DNA of 64,000 bases. Origin: PALSA-612 sp963791225 (lineage in GTDB: Bacteria; Actinomycetota; Thermoleophilia; Gaiellales; Gaiellaceae). The stretch is from positions 124,001 to 188,000 of the forward strand of contig CAWBRV010000008.1 of assembly GCA_963791225.1 (NCBI GenBank), in the 5' to 3' direction. Both the position numbers and the translations under genes were made by a program. This document shows, piece by piece, positions 7,910 to 19,848 of this stretch. The stretch's first letter is position 1, and every line of letters starts with the position of its first letter. The notes under the pieces were generated by a model that was given only the letters and a program-made list of their open reading frames with translations, was not told the origin of the DNA and ran no database searches.

Positions 7910-9649
7910 ATGTCTCGACCTGCCGCCGTGGGAGCTTCTGGCAGCCTGGTCCTGAACCGTTACCTGCCGGTGCGCCCGCTCGGCACCGGCGGCTCGGGCT
8001 CGGTCTGGCTGGCTCGAGAAGTGGAGACGGATCGTGAGGTTGCGCTCAAGATCGTGCCCCGCGAGGGCACGGCCGGATCGCGGGCGGAGCGCGAGGCGGC
8101 CGCAGCCGCGAGGCTGCGCCATCCGCGCTGCCTGCGTGCGCACGCCCTCGCGCGCGACGCCGGCCACGTCTACATCGTCTACGAGTACGTCGCCGGCAAG
8201 ACGCTGCGCGAGGCGATGCGGGAGGGCGAGCTCGACGACGCGGCGACGCTCGAGGCGGCCGCCCAGGTGCTCGAGGGCCTCGCGCACGCGCACGCCCACG
8301 GGATCGTGCACCGAGACGTCAAGCCGGCGAACGTCCTGCTGGTCGAGGGCCGCGGCGTCTCCGTCAAGCTGTTCGACTTCGGCCTCGCACTCATGCACGA
8401 GGAGCAGAGCCTGACCGCGCACGGCGACATCCCGGGCACGCTCGCCTACATCTCGCCGGAACGGCTGCGCGGCGACGCGGCCGGCCCGGCGGCAGACGTC
8501 TGGGCCGTCGGCGTCCTCCTCTGGGAGTCGCTGGCCGGCTTCCATCCGTTCTGGGGCGGGACGCTCATCGACACGGCGAAGGCGATCGGCAAGGGAGCGC
8601 CGACGCTCCGCGAGCAGCGGCCCGACCTGCCGCGGCCGATCGTCGCCTGCGTCGATCGTGCGCTCTCGGTCGCGCCCGGCCGCCGTCCCACCGCCGCATC
8701 GCTCGCGGGGGCGCTGCGCCAGGCGTCACGCGGGCTCGAGCGCCGTCCCGTCCGCAGGACGGCAGGCAAGCTGCGGCTCGCAGTCACGCGACCGGCCGCG
8801 GCAGCGGCCGCACCGCAGCGGGCGCCCCTGTCCGTGCGCCAGGTGCAGGAGCCCGCGCAACGGATCGCGGCGGCCGCCGGTGCCGGCGCAGCCGCCGGGA
8901 TCACGTCCGCGGCGTTGCCGTTCTTCCCCGCCGGCTGGCCGCTCGGGATCGCGGCGGTCGCAGCCTTGATCACGATCCTCTCCGAGCCCGCCGGCCTCGC
9001 CTTCTGCCTCGCCGTGCCCGTCCTGCCGCTCGGGAACTACTCGCTCGGGCTCGCGGAGCTGTACGCGATCGTCGCAGCGATCGTGCTGGTCGCGTTCTGG
9101 CGAACGGCGCGTGCCGGCCTGCTCGTCGCGCTCGGAGCCGGTCTCGGTGCGATCGGGGCACTCGCGCTCCTCCCCCTCGTCGGACTCGCCGTGCGCTGGC
9201 CGGCGCGGCGCGCGGTCTGCGTCGCCGGAGCGGTGCTCGTCGCGGCTGCGGCCGGGGGCGCGGCCCGTGTCCATCAGCTGCGCGTCCCGGCGTCGAACAG
9301 CCTGCTCGACGCCGGTCGTTCCGTTGCCTCAGAGCTCGCCCACCATCCCCAGGTGCTCGCCCTCGCAGGCGCTCTTGCCCTCGGCGCGGCCGTGTTGCCG
9401 CTCGTCCGCCGCCGCGGGCCGTTTGCCGCGGCCGGTTACGCGCTCGCCGTCTGTGGGTTGACGCTCGTCCCCGCGCCGCACACGCCGAACGTCGCCGTCC
9501 TCGCCGTCACCGCCGCGACCGGCGTCGCGCTCGCCCTCGAGCCCTACGCGACGAGGCCGCGGCAGCCGAAAGTCGTGCAGCCGGTCGAGGAGACGACCGC
9601 CACCGTCCAGGCGCCGCCAGAGGCCCAGGCAGCCGCAGGCCGCCGCTAG
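7910..9649 (+). CDS. Ser/Thr protein kinase with polytopic membrane C-terminus
   Basis: A 579-residue protein. Residues 17-275 are a Hanks-type kinase: glycine loop GTGGSGSV, Lys47 in VALKIV, catalytic HRD at 134-136, DFG at 156-158, and GTLAYISPERL in the activation segment. After a basic linker (275-315) there are about eight hydrophobic segments up to residue ~525, unlike the single-pass PknA/PknB layout and with no PASTA domains. ATG 7910 is the nearest start before the kinase fold; a longer frame upstream is not kinase-like. It heads the FHA/phosphatase/cell-wall block and may fill the place of PknA. Confidence 0.88.
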   Translation: MSRPAAVGASGSLVLNRYLPVRPLGTGGSGSVWLAREVETDREVALKIVPREGTAGSRAEREAAAAARLRHPRCLRAHALARDAGHVYIVYEYVAGKTLREAMREGELDDAATLEAAAQVLEGLAHAHAHGIVHRDVKPANVLLVEGRGVSVKLFDFGLALMHEEQSLTAHGDIPGTLAYISPERLRGDAAGPAADVWAVGVLLWESLAGFHPFWGGTLIDTAKAIGKGAPTLREQRPDLPRPIVACVDRALSVAPGRRPTAASLAGALRQASRGLERRPVRRTAGKLRLAVTRPAAAAAAPQRAPLSVRQVQEPAQRIAAAAGAGAAAGITSAALPFFPAGWPLGIAAVAALITILSEPAGLAFCLAVPVLPLGNYSLGLAELYAIVAAIVLVAFWRTARAGLLVALGAGLGAIGALALLPLVGLAVRWPARRAVCVAGAVLVAAAAGGAARVHQLRVPASNSLLDAGRSVASELAHHPQVLALAGALALGAAVLPLVRRRGPFAAAGYALAVCGLTLVPAPHTPNVAVLAVTAATGVALALEPYATRPRQPKVVQPVEETTATVQAPPEAQAAAGRR

Positions 9650-9675
9650 ACTCGAACAGCTTAAAGACCGGCACC

Positions 9676-10443
9676 TTGAGCGTTCTCCGCGGGATCGAGC
9701 AGAAGATCGAAGCACTCGTCGAGGGTGTGTTCGGACGCGCCTTCAGAACGAACGTGCAGCCCGTCGAGCTGGCGCGGAAGCTGGTCAAGGAGATGGACGA
9801 CCACCGGACGGTGTCGGTCTCGCGCGTCTACGTCCCGAACGAGTACACGATCTACCTCTCGCAGCACGACCGCACCCAGTTCCAGCCCTACGAGGACTCG
9901 CTCAAGCTCGAGCTGCAGGACTACCTCGCCGAGCACGCGCGGCGGGAGGGCTACGCGATGCTGTCGCCGCCCACCGTCGTGCTCGAGACCGACGCCGATC
10001 TCGGGCTCGGCGTGTTCGGGATCGCGACGCGGATGGTGCAGCGCGGTCGCCGGGTCGGCGGGAACGCGCCCGCGCCGAAGCCCGCGAGCGCGACCATGGT
10101 CTACCGGCCCGACACCGAGGACGCCGTGCCGGCCGGGGAGGCCGACGCGCCGGCCGAGGGCGAAGTCGCCTCGCTCACGATCGACGGCGAGCGCCATCCG
10201 ATCGACAAGCGCGTGGTCGTGCTCGGGCGCTCCCAGGACTGCGACTTCCAGCTCGCCGATCCGAACGTCTCACGCAGGCATGCGGAGGTGCGCCACGAGG
10301 AGACGGCCTACTGGATCGTGGATCTCGGGTCGACGAACGGGTTGGAAGTGAACGGCCGGCGGCTGCGCCAGTCGAAGCTCGAGGACGGCGACCGCATCAT
10401 GCTCGGCTCGACCGAGGTCGTGTTCGAGCGCGGGCTTCCATGA
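9676..10443 (+). CDS. fhaA: FHA-domain protein FhaA (DUF3662 + FHA)
   Basis: 255 residues starting at TTG. Residues 1-120 are the DUF3662 domain (SVLRGIEQKIEALVEGVFGR). Residues 165-255 are a forkhead-associated domain (LGRSQDCDFQL, SRRHAEV, STNGLEVNG) that binds phosphothreonine. In mycobacteria FhaA binds phosphorylated MviN and controls peptidoglycan precursor export; the same role is inferred. The stop overlaps fhaB by ATGA. Confidence 0.93.
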   Translation: MSVLRGIEQKIEALVEGVFGRAFRTNVQPVELARKLVKEMDDHRTVSVSRVYVPNEYTIYLSQHDRTQFQPYEDSLKLELQDYLAEHARREGYAMLSPPTVVLETDADLGLGVFGIATRMVQRGRRVGGNAPAPKPASATMVYRPDTEDAVPAGEADAPAEGEVASLTIDGERHPIDKRVVVLGRSQDCDFQLADPNVSRRHAEVRHEETAYWIVDLGSTNGLEVNGRRLRQSKLEDGDRIMLGSTEVVFERGLP

Positions 10444-10943
10444 CGCTCGGCTCGATCGCGGTCGAGGAAGTCCTCCTCCTCCTCAAGGTCGGGTTCCTCG
10501 TCCTGCTCTACCTGTTCATCTGGCGCGTCGTCAGGACCGCGAGCCGGGATCTGCGCGGCGCGCCGCAGGAGAGCATCATCCTGGCGCCACAGCGCGTGAA
10601 GGAGCAGAAAAAGCGCCGCAAGCAGGGGAAGTCCGGCGCGAAGCCGGCCGGCAAGCTCGTCGTCGTGACCAGTCCCGCGCTCCGCACGGGCGAGGAGCTC
10701 CCGGTCGACTCGTCGCCGCTCGTCGTCGGCCGCGAGGCCGAGAACGAGGTTCCGCTCGTGCGCGACGAGTTCACGTCCGGCCGCCACGCCCGCATCGAGC
10801 CGCGCCGGGACGGCGTCTGGATCGAGGACGTGGGCTCGACCAACGGTACCTTCGTCAACGGTGTGCGTCTCACAGCCCCCCGCAAGCTCTCCTCGGGCGA
10901 CATGATCCGGGTCGGGCAGACCGACCTCCGCTTCGAGCGATGA
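10440..10943 (+). CDS. fhaB: FHA-domain membrane protein FhaB
   Basis: 167 residues: one N-terminal transmembrane helix (about 8-28), a basic linker rich in Lys/Arg, and a C-terminal FHA domain (VVGREAENEVPL, TSGRHARIE, STNGTFVNG). Short anchored FHA protein equivalent to mycobacterial FhaB/FipA, a phosphothreonine reader linked to septation. ATGA overlaps join it to fhaA and pstP. Confidence 0.92.
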   Translation: MTLGSIAVEEVLLLLKVGFLVLLYLFIWRVVRTASRDLRGAPQESIILAPQRVKEQKKRRKQGKSGAKPAGKLVVVTSPALRTGEELPVDSSPLVVGREAENEVPLVRDEFTSGRHARIEPRRDGVWIEDVGSTNGTFVNGVRLTAPRKLSSGDMIRVGQTDLRFER

Positions 10944-12118
10944 CCCTCGCTCGCGCGACTGCGGTCACCGACACCGGTCGGCGTCGGCGCCGGAACGAGG
11001 ACGCCTACGTCTGCGACCCACCGTTGTTCGCGATCGCCGACGGGATGGGCGGCGCGCAGGCGGGGGAGATCGCGTCGCACCTCGCGGCCACGTCCGTCCA
11101 GCACGCCGAGCGCGGCGGGTCCTCCGACGAGGAGCACGTGACCCGGCTGATCCAGGACGCGAACCGCAGCGTCTACGAGCGCGCACGGGCAGACGCGGCC
11201 ACTTCCGGCATGGGCACGACGATGACGGTCGCCCTGCTCGACGGCGACATCGTTCGGATCGGACATGTCGGCGACTCGCGCGCCTACCTCGTCCGCGATC
11301 ACGCGCTGGAGCAGCTGACCGAGGATCACTCGCTGGTCGGCGAGCTGATCCGCTCCGGGCGGCTGTCGCCCGAGGAGGCGGAGGCTCACCCGCACCGCTC
11401 GGTGATCACGCGTGTCCTCGGCACCGACCCCGACGTCGACGTCGACGCCTTCTCGATCGGGACGAAGCCCGGTGACCTGTTCATGCTCTGCTCGGACGGC
11501 CTCTCCTCGATGGTCGACGACGCGCGGATCCTCGAACTGATCGAGAAGCACCGCGGCGACGTCGACGCGACCGGGCGGGCGCTCGTCGCCGAGGCGAACG
11601 CGAGCGGAGGCGAGGACAACATCACCGTCGTCCTGTTCACGATCGCGACGCTCGACGACACGATCGAGCTCCCCGGAACGCTCGTCAGCCCCGCGCCTCC
11701 CGACGGGGCCTTGGACGAGGACACGCTCAGTGGCCTGGAGGCCCTGCCGACTGTGCAGCCCGCGGCCGCCACGCCGCCGATCCCGGCCCCCCGCAAGCGG
11801 CGCCACCTCTCGTGGCGCATCGGGCTCGTGGTAGCGGTCATCCTGCTCGCCGCCCTCGTCGGCGGCGCGGTGTACGCCCTTTCGCGCGCCAACTTCGTCG
11901 GGGCCGACGGCGACGGCTACGTGGCGGTCTACCAGGGAGTGCCGTGGGACCTGCCGTTCGGGGTCCACCTCTACCGCGAGGTGTACACGAGCCGGCTGCT
12001 CGCGGCGGAGCTCTCGGAGCAGGAGCGGCGCAAGCTCTTCGACCACACGCTCCGCGGCCGCAAGGAGGCCGAGCGGCTCGTGAAGCAGTACGGCCGCTTC
12101 GTGGTGGGAGCGCAATGA
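10940..12118 (+). CDS. pstP: PP2C-type Ser/Thr phosphatase PstP
   Basis: 392 residues. The catalytic domain (1-240) has all metal-binding blocks: RRRNEDAY, IADGMGGAQAGE, GDSRAYL, CSDGLSS and GGEDNITVV. A Pro-rich linker leads to a transmembrane helix at about 297-317 and an extracellular tail. It reverses phosphorylation by the cluster's kinases. ATGA overlaps on both sides. Confidence 0.95.
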   Translation: MTLARATAVTDTGRRRRRNEDAYVCDPPLFAIADGMGGAQAGEIASHLAATSVQHAERGGSSDEEHVTRLIQDANRSVYERARADAATSGMGTTMTVALLDGDIVRIGHVGDSRAYLVRDHALEQLTEDHSLVGELIRSGRLSPEEAEAHPHRSVITRVLGTDPDVDVDAFSIGTKPGDLFMLCSDGLSSMVDDARILELIEKHRGDVDATGRALVAEANASGGEDNITVVLFTIATLDDTIELPGTLVSPAPPDGALDEDTLSGLEALPTVQPAAATPPIPAPRKRRHLSWRIGLVVAVILLAALVGGAVYALSRANFVGADGDGYVAVYQGVPWDLPFGVHLYREVYTSRLLAAELSEQERRKLFDHTLRGRKEAERLVKQYGRFVVGAQ

Positions 12119-13422
12119 ACTACCGGAACCGCGAGCTCGCGAGCCTCGTCGTCGTCGCTCTGATGACCGGCTTCGGCTTCGCCAGCGTCTACATCGCACG
12201 GCAGGACGTCGTCTCGGCCTCGTCGCTCACCTACGGCATCTTCTTCCTCGCGCTCTACCTCGCCGCGCACATCGTGACGCGGATCACCGTACCGTCGGCC
12301 GACCCCTACATCCTCCCGCTCGGCGGCCTGCTGACCGCCATCGGCGTCACCGAGATCTACCGGATCAACCCGCAGGACGCGCTGCGCCAGAGCCTGTGGA
12401 TCGTGATCGGCCTCGGCGCCTTCGCCGCGACGCTGTTCCTGTTCCGGCGCGACTACCGGCGCCTCGAGAGCTACAAGTACCTCTGCGGGCTCGGAGCCGT
12501 CGCCCTGCTGATGCTGCCCGCGCTGCCCGGCATCGGCGAGCGTGTGAACGGCGCCCGCCTGTGGATCCACGTGGCCGGCTTCCAGATCCAGCCGGGCGAG
12601 TTCGCCAAGCTGCTCCTGATCGTCTTCCTCGCCGGCTACCTGCGGGAGAAGCGCGAGGTGCTGGCACAGGGACGGCTGAAGGACCTCGGGCCGCTGCTCC
12701 TGATCTGGGGCGCGGCAATGCTCGTCCTGCTCGAGACGAGCGACCTCGGGAGCGCGCTCCTCTACTTCGGGATCTTCCTGGCCATGACCTACGTCGCCAC
12801 GGGCTCGCTCAAGTACCCGATCGGCGGCGGCCTCCTCTTCGTCCTCGGCTCGTACGCGGCGTACGAGTTCGTCGGGCGCGTCCGCGAGCGCGTGACGATC
12901 TGGCTGCATCCGTGGACGAACCACTTCGTCTACTGCGCCCAGACCGGGAAGACCGACCGCTACCGTCAGGACTGCGCGAGCTACCAGCTCGTCAAGTCCC
13001 TGTACTCGATCGGCAACGGGCACTTCGGCGGCTCGGGCTTCGGCAAGGGCACGTTCACGGACACGGCAGGCAACCCGCTGATCCCCTACCTCAAGACCGA
13101 CTTCATCTTCTCCGCGCTGGCGCAGGAGCTCGGCCTGATCGGCGTCGCCGCGTTCCTGCTCGTCTACATGGTGTTCGCGCTGCGCGGCTTCCGGATCGCG
13201 ATGGTCGCCGAGGACGGATTCTCGAAGCTGCTCGCCGTCGGGCTCACCTTCGGCTTCGTGCTGCAGACGTTCATCATCGTCGGTGGGGTCGTCCGGATCA
13301 TCCCGCTGACCGGGATCACGCTTCCGTTCGTCAGCTACGGGGGCTCGAGCATCGTCGCGAACTTCGTCCTGCTCGCGGGCCTCCTGCTCGTCTCCAACCG
13401 GGCCCAGGCGAGGCTGCGATGA
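12115..13422 (+). CDS. rodA: SEDS-family peptidoglycan polymerase (RodA/FtsW)
   Basis: 435 residues with about ten transmembrane segments. SEDS marks include RVNGARLWI, IQPGEFAKL, and the closing FVSYGGSSIVANF. It polymerises glycan strands from lipid II and works with the class B penicillin-binding protein encoded immediately downstream (ATGA overlap). Genome position beside pbpA and pknB favours the RodA side of the family over FtsW. The start is fixed by the overlap with the pstP stop. Confidence 0.94.
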   Translation: MNYRNRELASLVVVALMTGFGFASVYIARQDVVSASSLTYGIFFLALYLAAHIVTRITVPSADPYILPLGGLLTAIGVTEIYRINPQDALRQSLWIVIGLGAFAATLFLFRRDYRRLESYKYLCGLGAVALLMLPALPGIGERVNGARLWIHVAGFQIQPGEFAKLLLIVFLAGYLREKREVLAQGRLKDLGPLLLIWGAAMLVLLETSDLGSALLYFGIFLAMTYVATGSLKYPIGGGLLFVLGSYAAYEFVGRVRERVTIWLHPWTNHFVYCAQTGKTDRYRQDCASYQLVKSLYSIGNGHFGGSGFGKGTFTDTAGNPLIPYLKTDFIFSALAQELGLIGVAAFLLVYMVFALRGFRIAMVAEDGFSKLLAVGLTFGFVLQTFIIVGGVVRIIPLTGITLPFVSYGGSSIVANFVLLAGLLLVSNRAQARLR

Positions 13423-14906
13423 ACGACCGCATCCGGACGATCGCCGTCGTCGGGGTGGTGCTGCTCGCCACGCTCGTCCTCGGGACGACCTACTGGCAGG
13501 CCTGGGCCGAGGGCGACCTCGCCTCGAAGCAGGACAACGCCATCCAGCGCGTGGCGCAGTTCCAGATCGACCGCGGAGACATCAAAGCCGACAGCGGCAA
13601 GCCGCTGGCCCTGAACCACGTCGTCCACGTGAACGGCAACACCTACTACCTACGGCACTACCCGACCGGGCCGCTCGTCGCGGACGTCGTCGGCTACTCG
13701 ACGCAGGGGCGCTCACGCGCCGGGCTCGAGCGCTCGTACAACGACTACCTCACGGGCTCGAACTCCGACCTGAACACGGTGCTCCACTCGACGCTCAACT
13801 CGCTCGAGGGCAAGACCGTGCGCGGCAACTCGCTCGCCCTCACACTCAGGCTCGGCCCGCAGTTCCTCGCGCAGCGGGCGCTCGCGGGCTCCTGCGGCGC
13901 CGTCGTCGCGCTCGACATCAAGACGGGCAAGGTGCTCGTAATGGCCACCTCGCCGACCTACAACCCGAATCTCGTCGAACACGACTTCGACAAGATCGCG
14001 AACACGAAGGCGCCCTGCTTCTCGGCCCCGGCGCCGCTCGTCAACCGGGCCACGACGGGCCTCTACCAGCCCGGTTCGACGTTCAAGCTCGTCACCGCTG
14101 CCGCCGCGCTCGACTCCGGCACGTTCACGCCCGACTCGCGTTTCACCGACCCGGGCTACTGCGTCGAGTACGGCAAGCAGGTCTCGAACTTCGCAGACCA
14201 GAACGGGCCCGAGCGGTTCGGCAACGTCTCGCTCGCCCAGGGTCTTCAGCACTCGATCAACTCGGTGTTCTGCAACATCGGGATCAAGCTCGGCGCGCGT
14301 AAGATCATCCAGTACGCGAAGCGGTTCGGCTTCTACTCGTCGCCGGGCCTCGAGACGCCGGGCGACGAGCAGTCCGCGAGCGGCCTCTACGACAAGGGCC
14401 GGCTGTTCGACCCCAAGCACGACTACCAGGTCGATCCGGGCCGACTCGCTTTCGGGCAGGAGCGCCTCGGCGTGACGCCGCTACAGATGGCGATGGTCGC
14501 GGCCGCGATCGGCAACGGCGGGGTCGTCATGCAGCCCTACCTCGTCGACAGGGTCCTCAAGCCCGGAGGAGGAGTCCTCCTGACCACGAAGCCGAAGGCG
14601 CGCGGACGGGCGATCTCGCCGCAGACAGCGAGCGAGCTGACGACGATGATGGAGTCGGTCGTGACCGGCGGCACCGGCACGGCCGCGCAGATCCCGGGGG
14701 TGAGGGTGGCGGGCAAGACGGGCACGGCGGAGACAAGCAAGCCGGGCGTGAACACGGCCTGGTTCGTCGCCTTCGCGCCGGCGGACAATCCTCGTTACGC
14801 GGTCGCGGTCGCACTCGAGAACCAGCTCCACAAGACGGGTGGAGAGGTCGCGGCGCCGATCGCGAAGACGGTCATGGAATCACTCCTCAAACAGACGACG
14901 CCCTAG
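13419..14906 (+). CDS. pbpA: Class B penicillin-binding protein (PbpA type)
   Basis: 495 residues. An N-terminal anchor (about 7-25) precedes a dimerisation domain with the GLERSYNDYL motif and a transpeptidase domain. Active-site motifs: SxxK as GSTFKL with Ser220 and Lys223, SxN as HSINS (279-281), and KTG as AGKTGTAE (433-435). It cross-links strands made by the adjacent SEDS protein. Confidence 0.95.
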   Translation: MNDRIRTIAVVGVVLLATLVLGTTYWQAWAEGDLASKQDNAIQRVAQFQIDRGDIKADSGKPLALNHVVHVNGNTYYLRHYPTGPLVADVVGYSTQGRSRAGLERSYNDYLTGSNSDLNTVLHSTLNSLEGKTVRGNSLALTLRLGPQFLAQRALAGSCGAVVALDIKTGKVLVMATSPTYNPNLVEHDFDKIANTKAPCFSAPAPLVNRATTGLYQPGSTFKLVTAAAALDSGTFTPDSRFTDPGYCVEYGKQVSNFADQNGPERFGNVSLAQGLQHSINSVFCNIGIKLGARKIIQYAKRFGFYSSPGLETPGDEQSASGLYDKGRLFDPKHDYQVDPGRLAFGQERLGVTPLQMAMVAAAIGNGGVVMQPYLVDRVLKPGGGVLLTTKPKARGRAISPQTASELTTMMESVVTGGTGTAAQIPGVRVAGKTGTAETSKPGVNTAWFVAFAPADNPRYAVAVALENQLHKTGGEVAAPIAKTVMESLLKQTTP

Positions 14907-14918
14907 CCTTAGGAACCC

Positions 14919-16885
<1,967 letters not shown>

Positions 16886-16889
<4 letters not shown>

Positions 16890-17974
16890 CGGACGGCCGC
16901 CTGAAGGTCGCCGTCGTCACCGGCGGCCGCTCGAGCGAGCACGAGATCGCGATCGCCTCCGCGCGCTCCGTCAAGGAGGGGCTCGACCCGAGCCGCTACG
17001 AGGTCGTGACGGTCGAGATCGGCCGCGACGGAACCTGGGCCCTCGAGGCCGGAACGGCCGCGCCAGCGCTGGACAGCGGCACCGCGGGACGTGCGCTGAC
17101 GGCGGTGTCAGACACCGGGTGGCGTCCGACCGAGACGCTGCCCGTCCCGGTTTCGTCCGACCGGGTCATGGCGACGCTGGCCAAGGTGGACGTCGTGCTG
17201 CCGGTCCTGCACGGACCGTTCGGCGAGGACGGGACGGTGCAGGGGCTGCTCGAGCTCGCCGGGATCCCGTACGTCGGCGCGGGCGTCCTCAGCTCGGCGC
17301 TCGCCATGGACAAGGACCGCTTCAAGGTGATGATGCGCGGCGCCGGTGTCCCGGTCACGCGCAGCGTCACCTGCCACGCGGGCGAGCCGCCCGACCATCC
17401 GTACGCCTACCCCGTGTTCGTCAAGCCGGCCCGGCTCGGCTCGTCCGTCGGCATCACGAAGGTGCGCACTGCGGCCGAGCTCCCGCCCGCGACCGAGCTC
17501 GCCTTCCGTCACGACGAGAAGATCCTGATCGAGGAGTTCGTCGACGGGATCGAGGTCGAGGTCGGCGTCCTCGGCAACCGGACGCCGCCGCCGCAGGCCT
17601 CCATCCCGGGGGAGATCATCGCGCACGGATTCACGGACAGCGACTGGTACGACTGGTCGGCGAAGTACGACGAGGGCGGGATGGACCTGATCATCCCGCC
17701 GCGGGTGCCCGAAGACATATCCCGGCGCATCCAGGACGTCGCTGTCGCGGCCTTCCTGGCGGCGGAATGCGAGGGAATGGCGCGGGTCGACTGCTTCGTG
17801 ACCGCCACGGGCGACGTGCTCGTGAACGAGCTCAACACGATCCCCGGCTTCACGGCGACGAGCGTCTACGCGAAGCTGTTCGAGGCGTCGGGGATCCCTT
17901 ACGCCGAGCTGCTCGAACGGCTGATCGGCCTCGCGGTCGAGCGGCACGAGCGGCGTAGCAAGCTCGAGTTCTGA
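16886..17974 (+). CDS. ddl: D-alanine--D-alanine ligase
   Basis: 362 residues from a GTG overlapping the pknB stop. ATP-grasp ligase that makes D-Ala-D-Ala for peptidoglycan. Motifs: GGRSSEHEIA at the N-terminus, LHGPFGEDG, VKPARLGSSVG, and the metal-binding C-terminal NELNTIPGFT. Coupling a precursor ligase directly to the PASTA kinase fits a single cell-wall operon from 7910 to 17974. Confidence 0.96.
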
Positions 17975-17986
17975 GCGTCGGCGGGA

Positions 17987-18379
17987 CTAGACCGCGTCCG
18001 GGGGCAGCCGGTCAGCGACCGCCCGCATCACCTTGAGCGCGATCAGCGGATTGACCTCGATGAGAGCGCGGAAGCTGCTCGCCGTGACGACGAGCGCGTC
18101 GACAGCCGATGTCGTCGTCACAGTCGCGTTCCGCGGCCGGTCGGCGAGCAGCGCCATCTCGCCGAAGAAGTCTCCGGCCGAGGCCGTGTCGATCCGCTTG
18201 CCCTTCCGTGTGATCTCCGCCGTTCCCTCGGCGAGCACGAAGAACTCACGCCCAGACGCGCCCTCCCTGATCAGCGTCTTCCCCGCCGAGAAGTCGATCT
18301 CGTCCGCGATCATCGAGATGTGCTCCAGCTCGCTCTTCGAGCAGCCCGAGAACAGCGGCACGCTCTTGAGGAGCTCCAT
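17987..18379 (-). CDS. Cyclic nucleotide-binding domain protein
   Basis: 130 residues, almost entirely one CRP-type sensor domain: VPLFSGCSKSELEHI, REFFVLAEGTAEI, and the phosphate-binding cassette FFGEMALLADRPRNATV. There is no DNA-binding helix-turn-helix or kinase attached. The frame remains open for 12 codons upstream (residues like ILRKNRK) without ATG, GTG or TTG before a TAG, so the start is slightly uncertain. Nucleotide specificity (cAMP or other) cannot be told. Confidence 0.85.
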   Translation of the reverse strand: MELLKSVPLFSGCSKSELEHISMIADEIDFSAGKTLIREGASGREFFVLAEGTAEITRKGKRIDTASAGDFFGEMALLADRPRNATVTTTSAVDALVVTASSFRALIEVNPLIALKVMRAVADRLPPDAV

Positions 18380-18444
18380 CTTGCGGTTCTTGCGGAGAAT
18401 GGCCCGGCAAGTCTAAACCCTTGCCGGTGCGGGGACTAGTCCCG

Positions 18445-19809
18445 CTAATCCTGCTCGCCCGAGCCGAGATGCACGGCACCGGCGGTCCCGACGAGCGCGG
18501 ACTCGAGCGCCTCTTCCCAGACGTCGAGCGCCTCGTCGAGCTCCGCGTCGGCGATCACGAGCGGAACCAGCACGCGAATCGCATTCGAGTACACGCCGGC
18601 CTTGAGCAGGAGCAGCCCCCGTGCGGCGGCGTGATCGACGACCGCCGTCGCCAGCTCCGGCGCGGGCTCCTTCGTCCTCCGGTCGTGGACGAGCTCGATC
18701 GCGAGCATGGCTCCGACCCCGCGCACGTCCCCGATCGCGTCGAAGCGGGCCTCCCAGTCGGTCATCCGTCCGCGGATCCGCTCGCCGATCGTCAGCGCGC
18801 GCTCGCAGAGCCCTTCCTCCTCGACGATGTCGAGCACCGCAAGCGCGGCGGCCTGCGCGACGGGGTTACCGATGTAGGTGCCGCCGATCGCCGAGTCGGG
18901 CGGCGCGTCCATGATCTCCGCGCGCCCGAGCACGCCCGACAGCGGCAGCCCGGCGGCGATCGACTTCGCGACGGTGATCAGGTCGGGCTCGACCCCGTAG
19001 TGCTCCATCGCGAAGAAGCGGCCCGTTCGTGCGATTCCGGTCTGTACCTCGTCGGCGACGAGCACGATGCCGTGCCGGTCGCAGAGGCGGCGGAGCGCGG
19101 TCATGTAGTCGCGCGGGCAGACGATGAAGCCGCCCTCGCCCTGTACCGGCTCGATCACGATCGCCGCGACCTGCTCGGCCGGCACCTGGGTGTCGAACGC
19201 GCGCTCGAGCGCGGCGAGCGCCGTCGCCGCGTCGGGCCCGCGGTAATCGCTCGGGAACGGCACGCGGTAGACCTCGGGCGCGAACGGCCCGAGCCCCGCC
19301 TTGTAGGGGTGGACCTTGGACGTCAGCGACAGGGACATCAGGGTGCGGCCGTGGAAACCGCCCTCGAACGCGATCACGGCCGGGCGCTTCGTGTACGAGC
19401 GGGCGAACTTGACCGCGTTCTCGACCGCCTCGGTGCCGGCGTTGAAGAACGCGGCCTTGGTCGGCCCCGAGATCGGCGCAAGCGGCAGCAGGCGCTCGGC
19501 GAGCGTGACGTAGAGCTCGTACGGGACGACCGAGAAGTCGGTGTGCAGGAAGCGCTCGGCCTGCTCCTGGACGGCGGCGACGACCCGCGGGTGCGCGTGC
19601 CCGACGTTCAGGCAGCCGACGCCGCCCATGAAGTCGATGAACGTGTTGCCGTCGACGTCGGTGACGGTCGCGCCGCGCCCGCTCTCGACGACGACGGGCG
19701 CGTAGATCGACAGGGGGTCGGCGACGACCTCGCGCTTTCGCCGAAGGATCTCCAGCGAGCGCGGCCCGGGTACCGCCGTCCTGATCTCGATCGTCTTCAT
19801 CGTGGCCAC
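18445..19809 (-). CDS. gabT: Class III aminotransferase, GABA-transaminase-like
   Basis: 454 residues from GTG 19809 (an ATG three codons later is the alternative). PLP fold type I: GGVGCLNVGHAHP, FFNAGTEAVENAVK, VADEVQTGIARTG, and the Schiff-base Lys in LITVAKSIAAGLPLSG. Most like 4-aminobutyrate aminotransferases; ornithine or beta-alanine aminotransferase are possible. GTG 19809 is preferred because a TATGCT -10 box ends 6 nt before it. No succinate-semialdehyde dehydrogenase is adjacent. Confidence 0.86.
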   Translation of the reverse strand: MATMKTIEIRTAVPGPRSLEILRRKREVVADPLSIYAPVVVESGRGATVTDVDGNTFIDFMGGVGCLNVGHAHPRVVAAVQEQAERFLHTDFSVVPYELYVTLAERLLPLAPISGPTKAAFFNAGTEAVENAVKFARSYTKRPAVIAFEGGFHGRTLMSLSLTSKVHPYKAGLGPFAPEVYRVPFPSDYRGPDAATALAALERAFDTQVPAEQVAAIVIEPVQGEGGFIVCPRDYMTALRRLCDRHGIVLVADEVQTGIARTGRFFAMEHYGVEPDLITVAKSIAAGLPLSGVLGRAEIMDAPPDSAIGGTYIGNPVAQAAALAVLDIVEEEGLCERALTIGERIRGRMTDWEARFDAIGDVRGVGAMLAIELVHDRRTKEPAPELATAVVDHAAARGLLLLKAGVYSNAIRVLVPLVIADAELDEALDVWEEALESALVGTAGAVHLGSGEQD

Positions 19810-19815
19810 ACGGCC

Positions 19816-19821
19816 AGCATA
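19816..19821 (-). promoter_or_regulatory. -10 box of leaderless aminotransferase mRNA
   Basis: TATGCT on the minus strand, 6 nt before the GTG start codon; no Shine-Dalgarno sequence intervenes. Confidence 0.55.
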
Positions 19822-19848
19822 ACGCAGCATCCGGCAGGCATGAATAGG

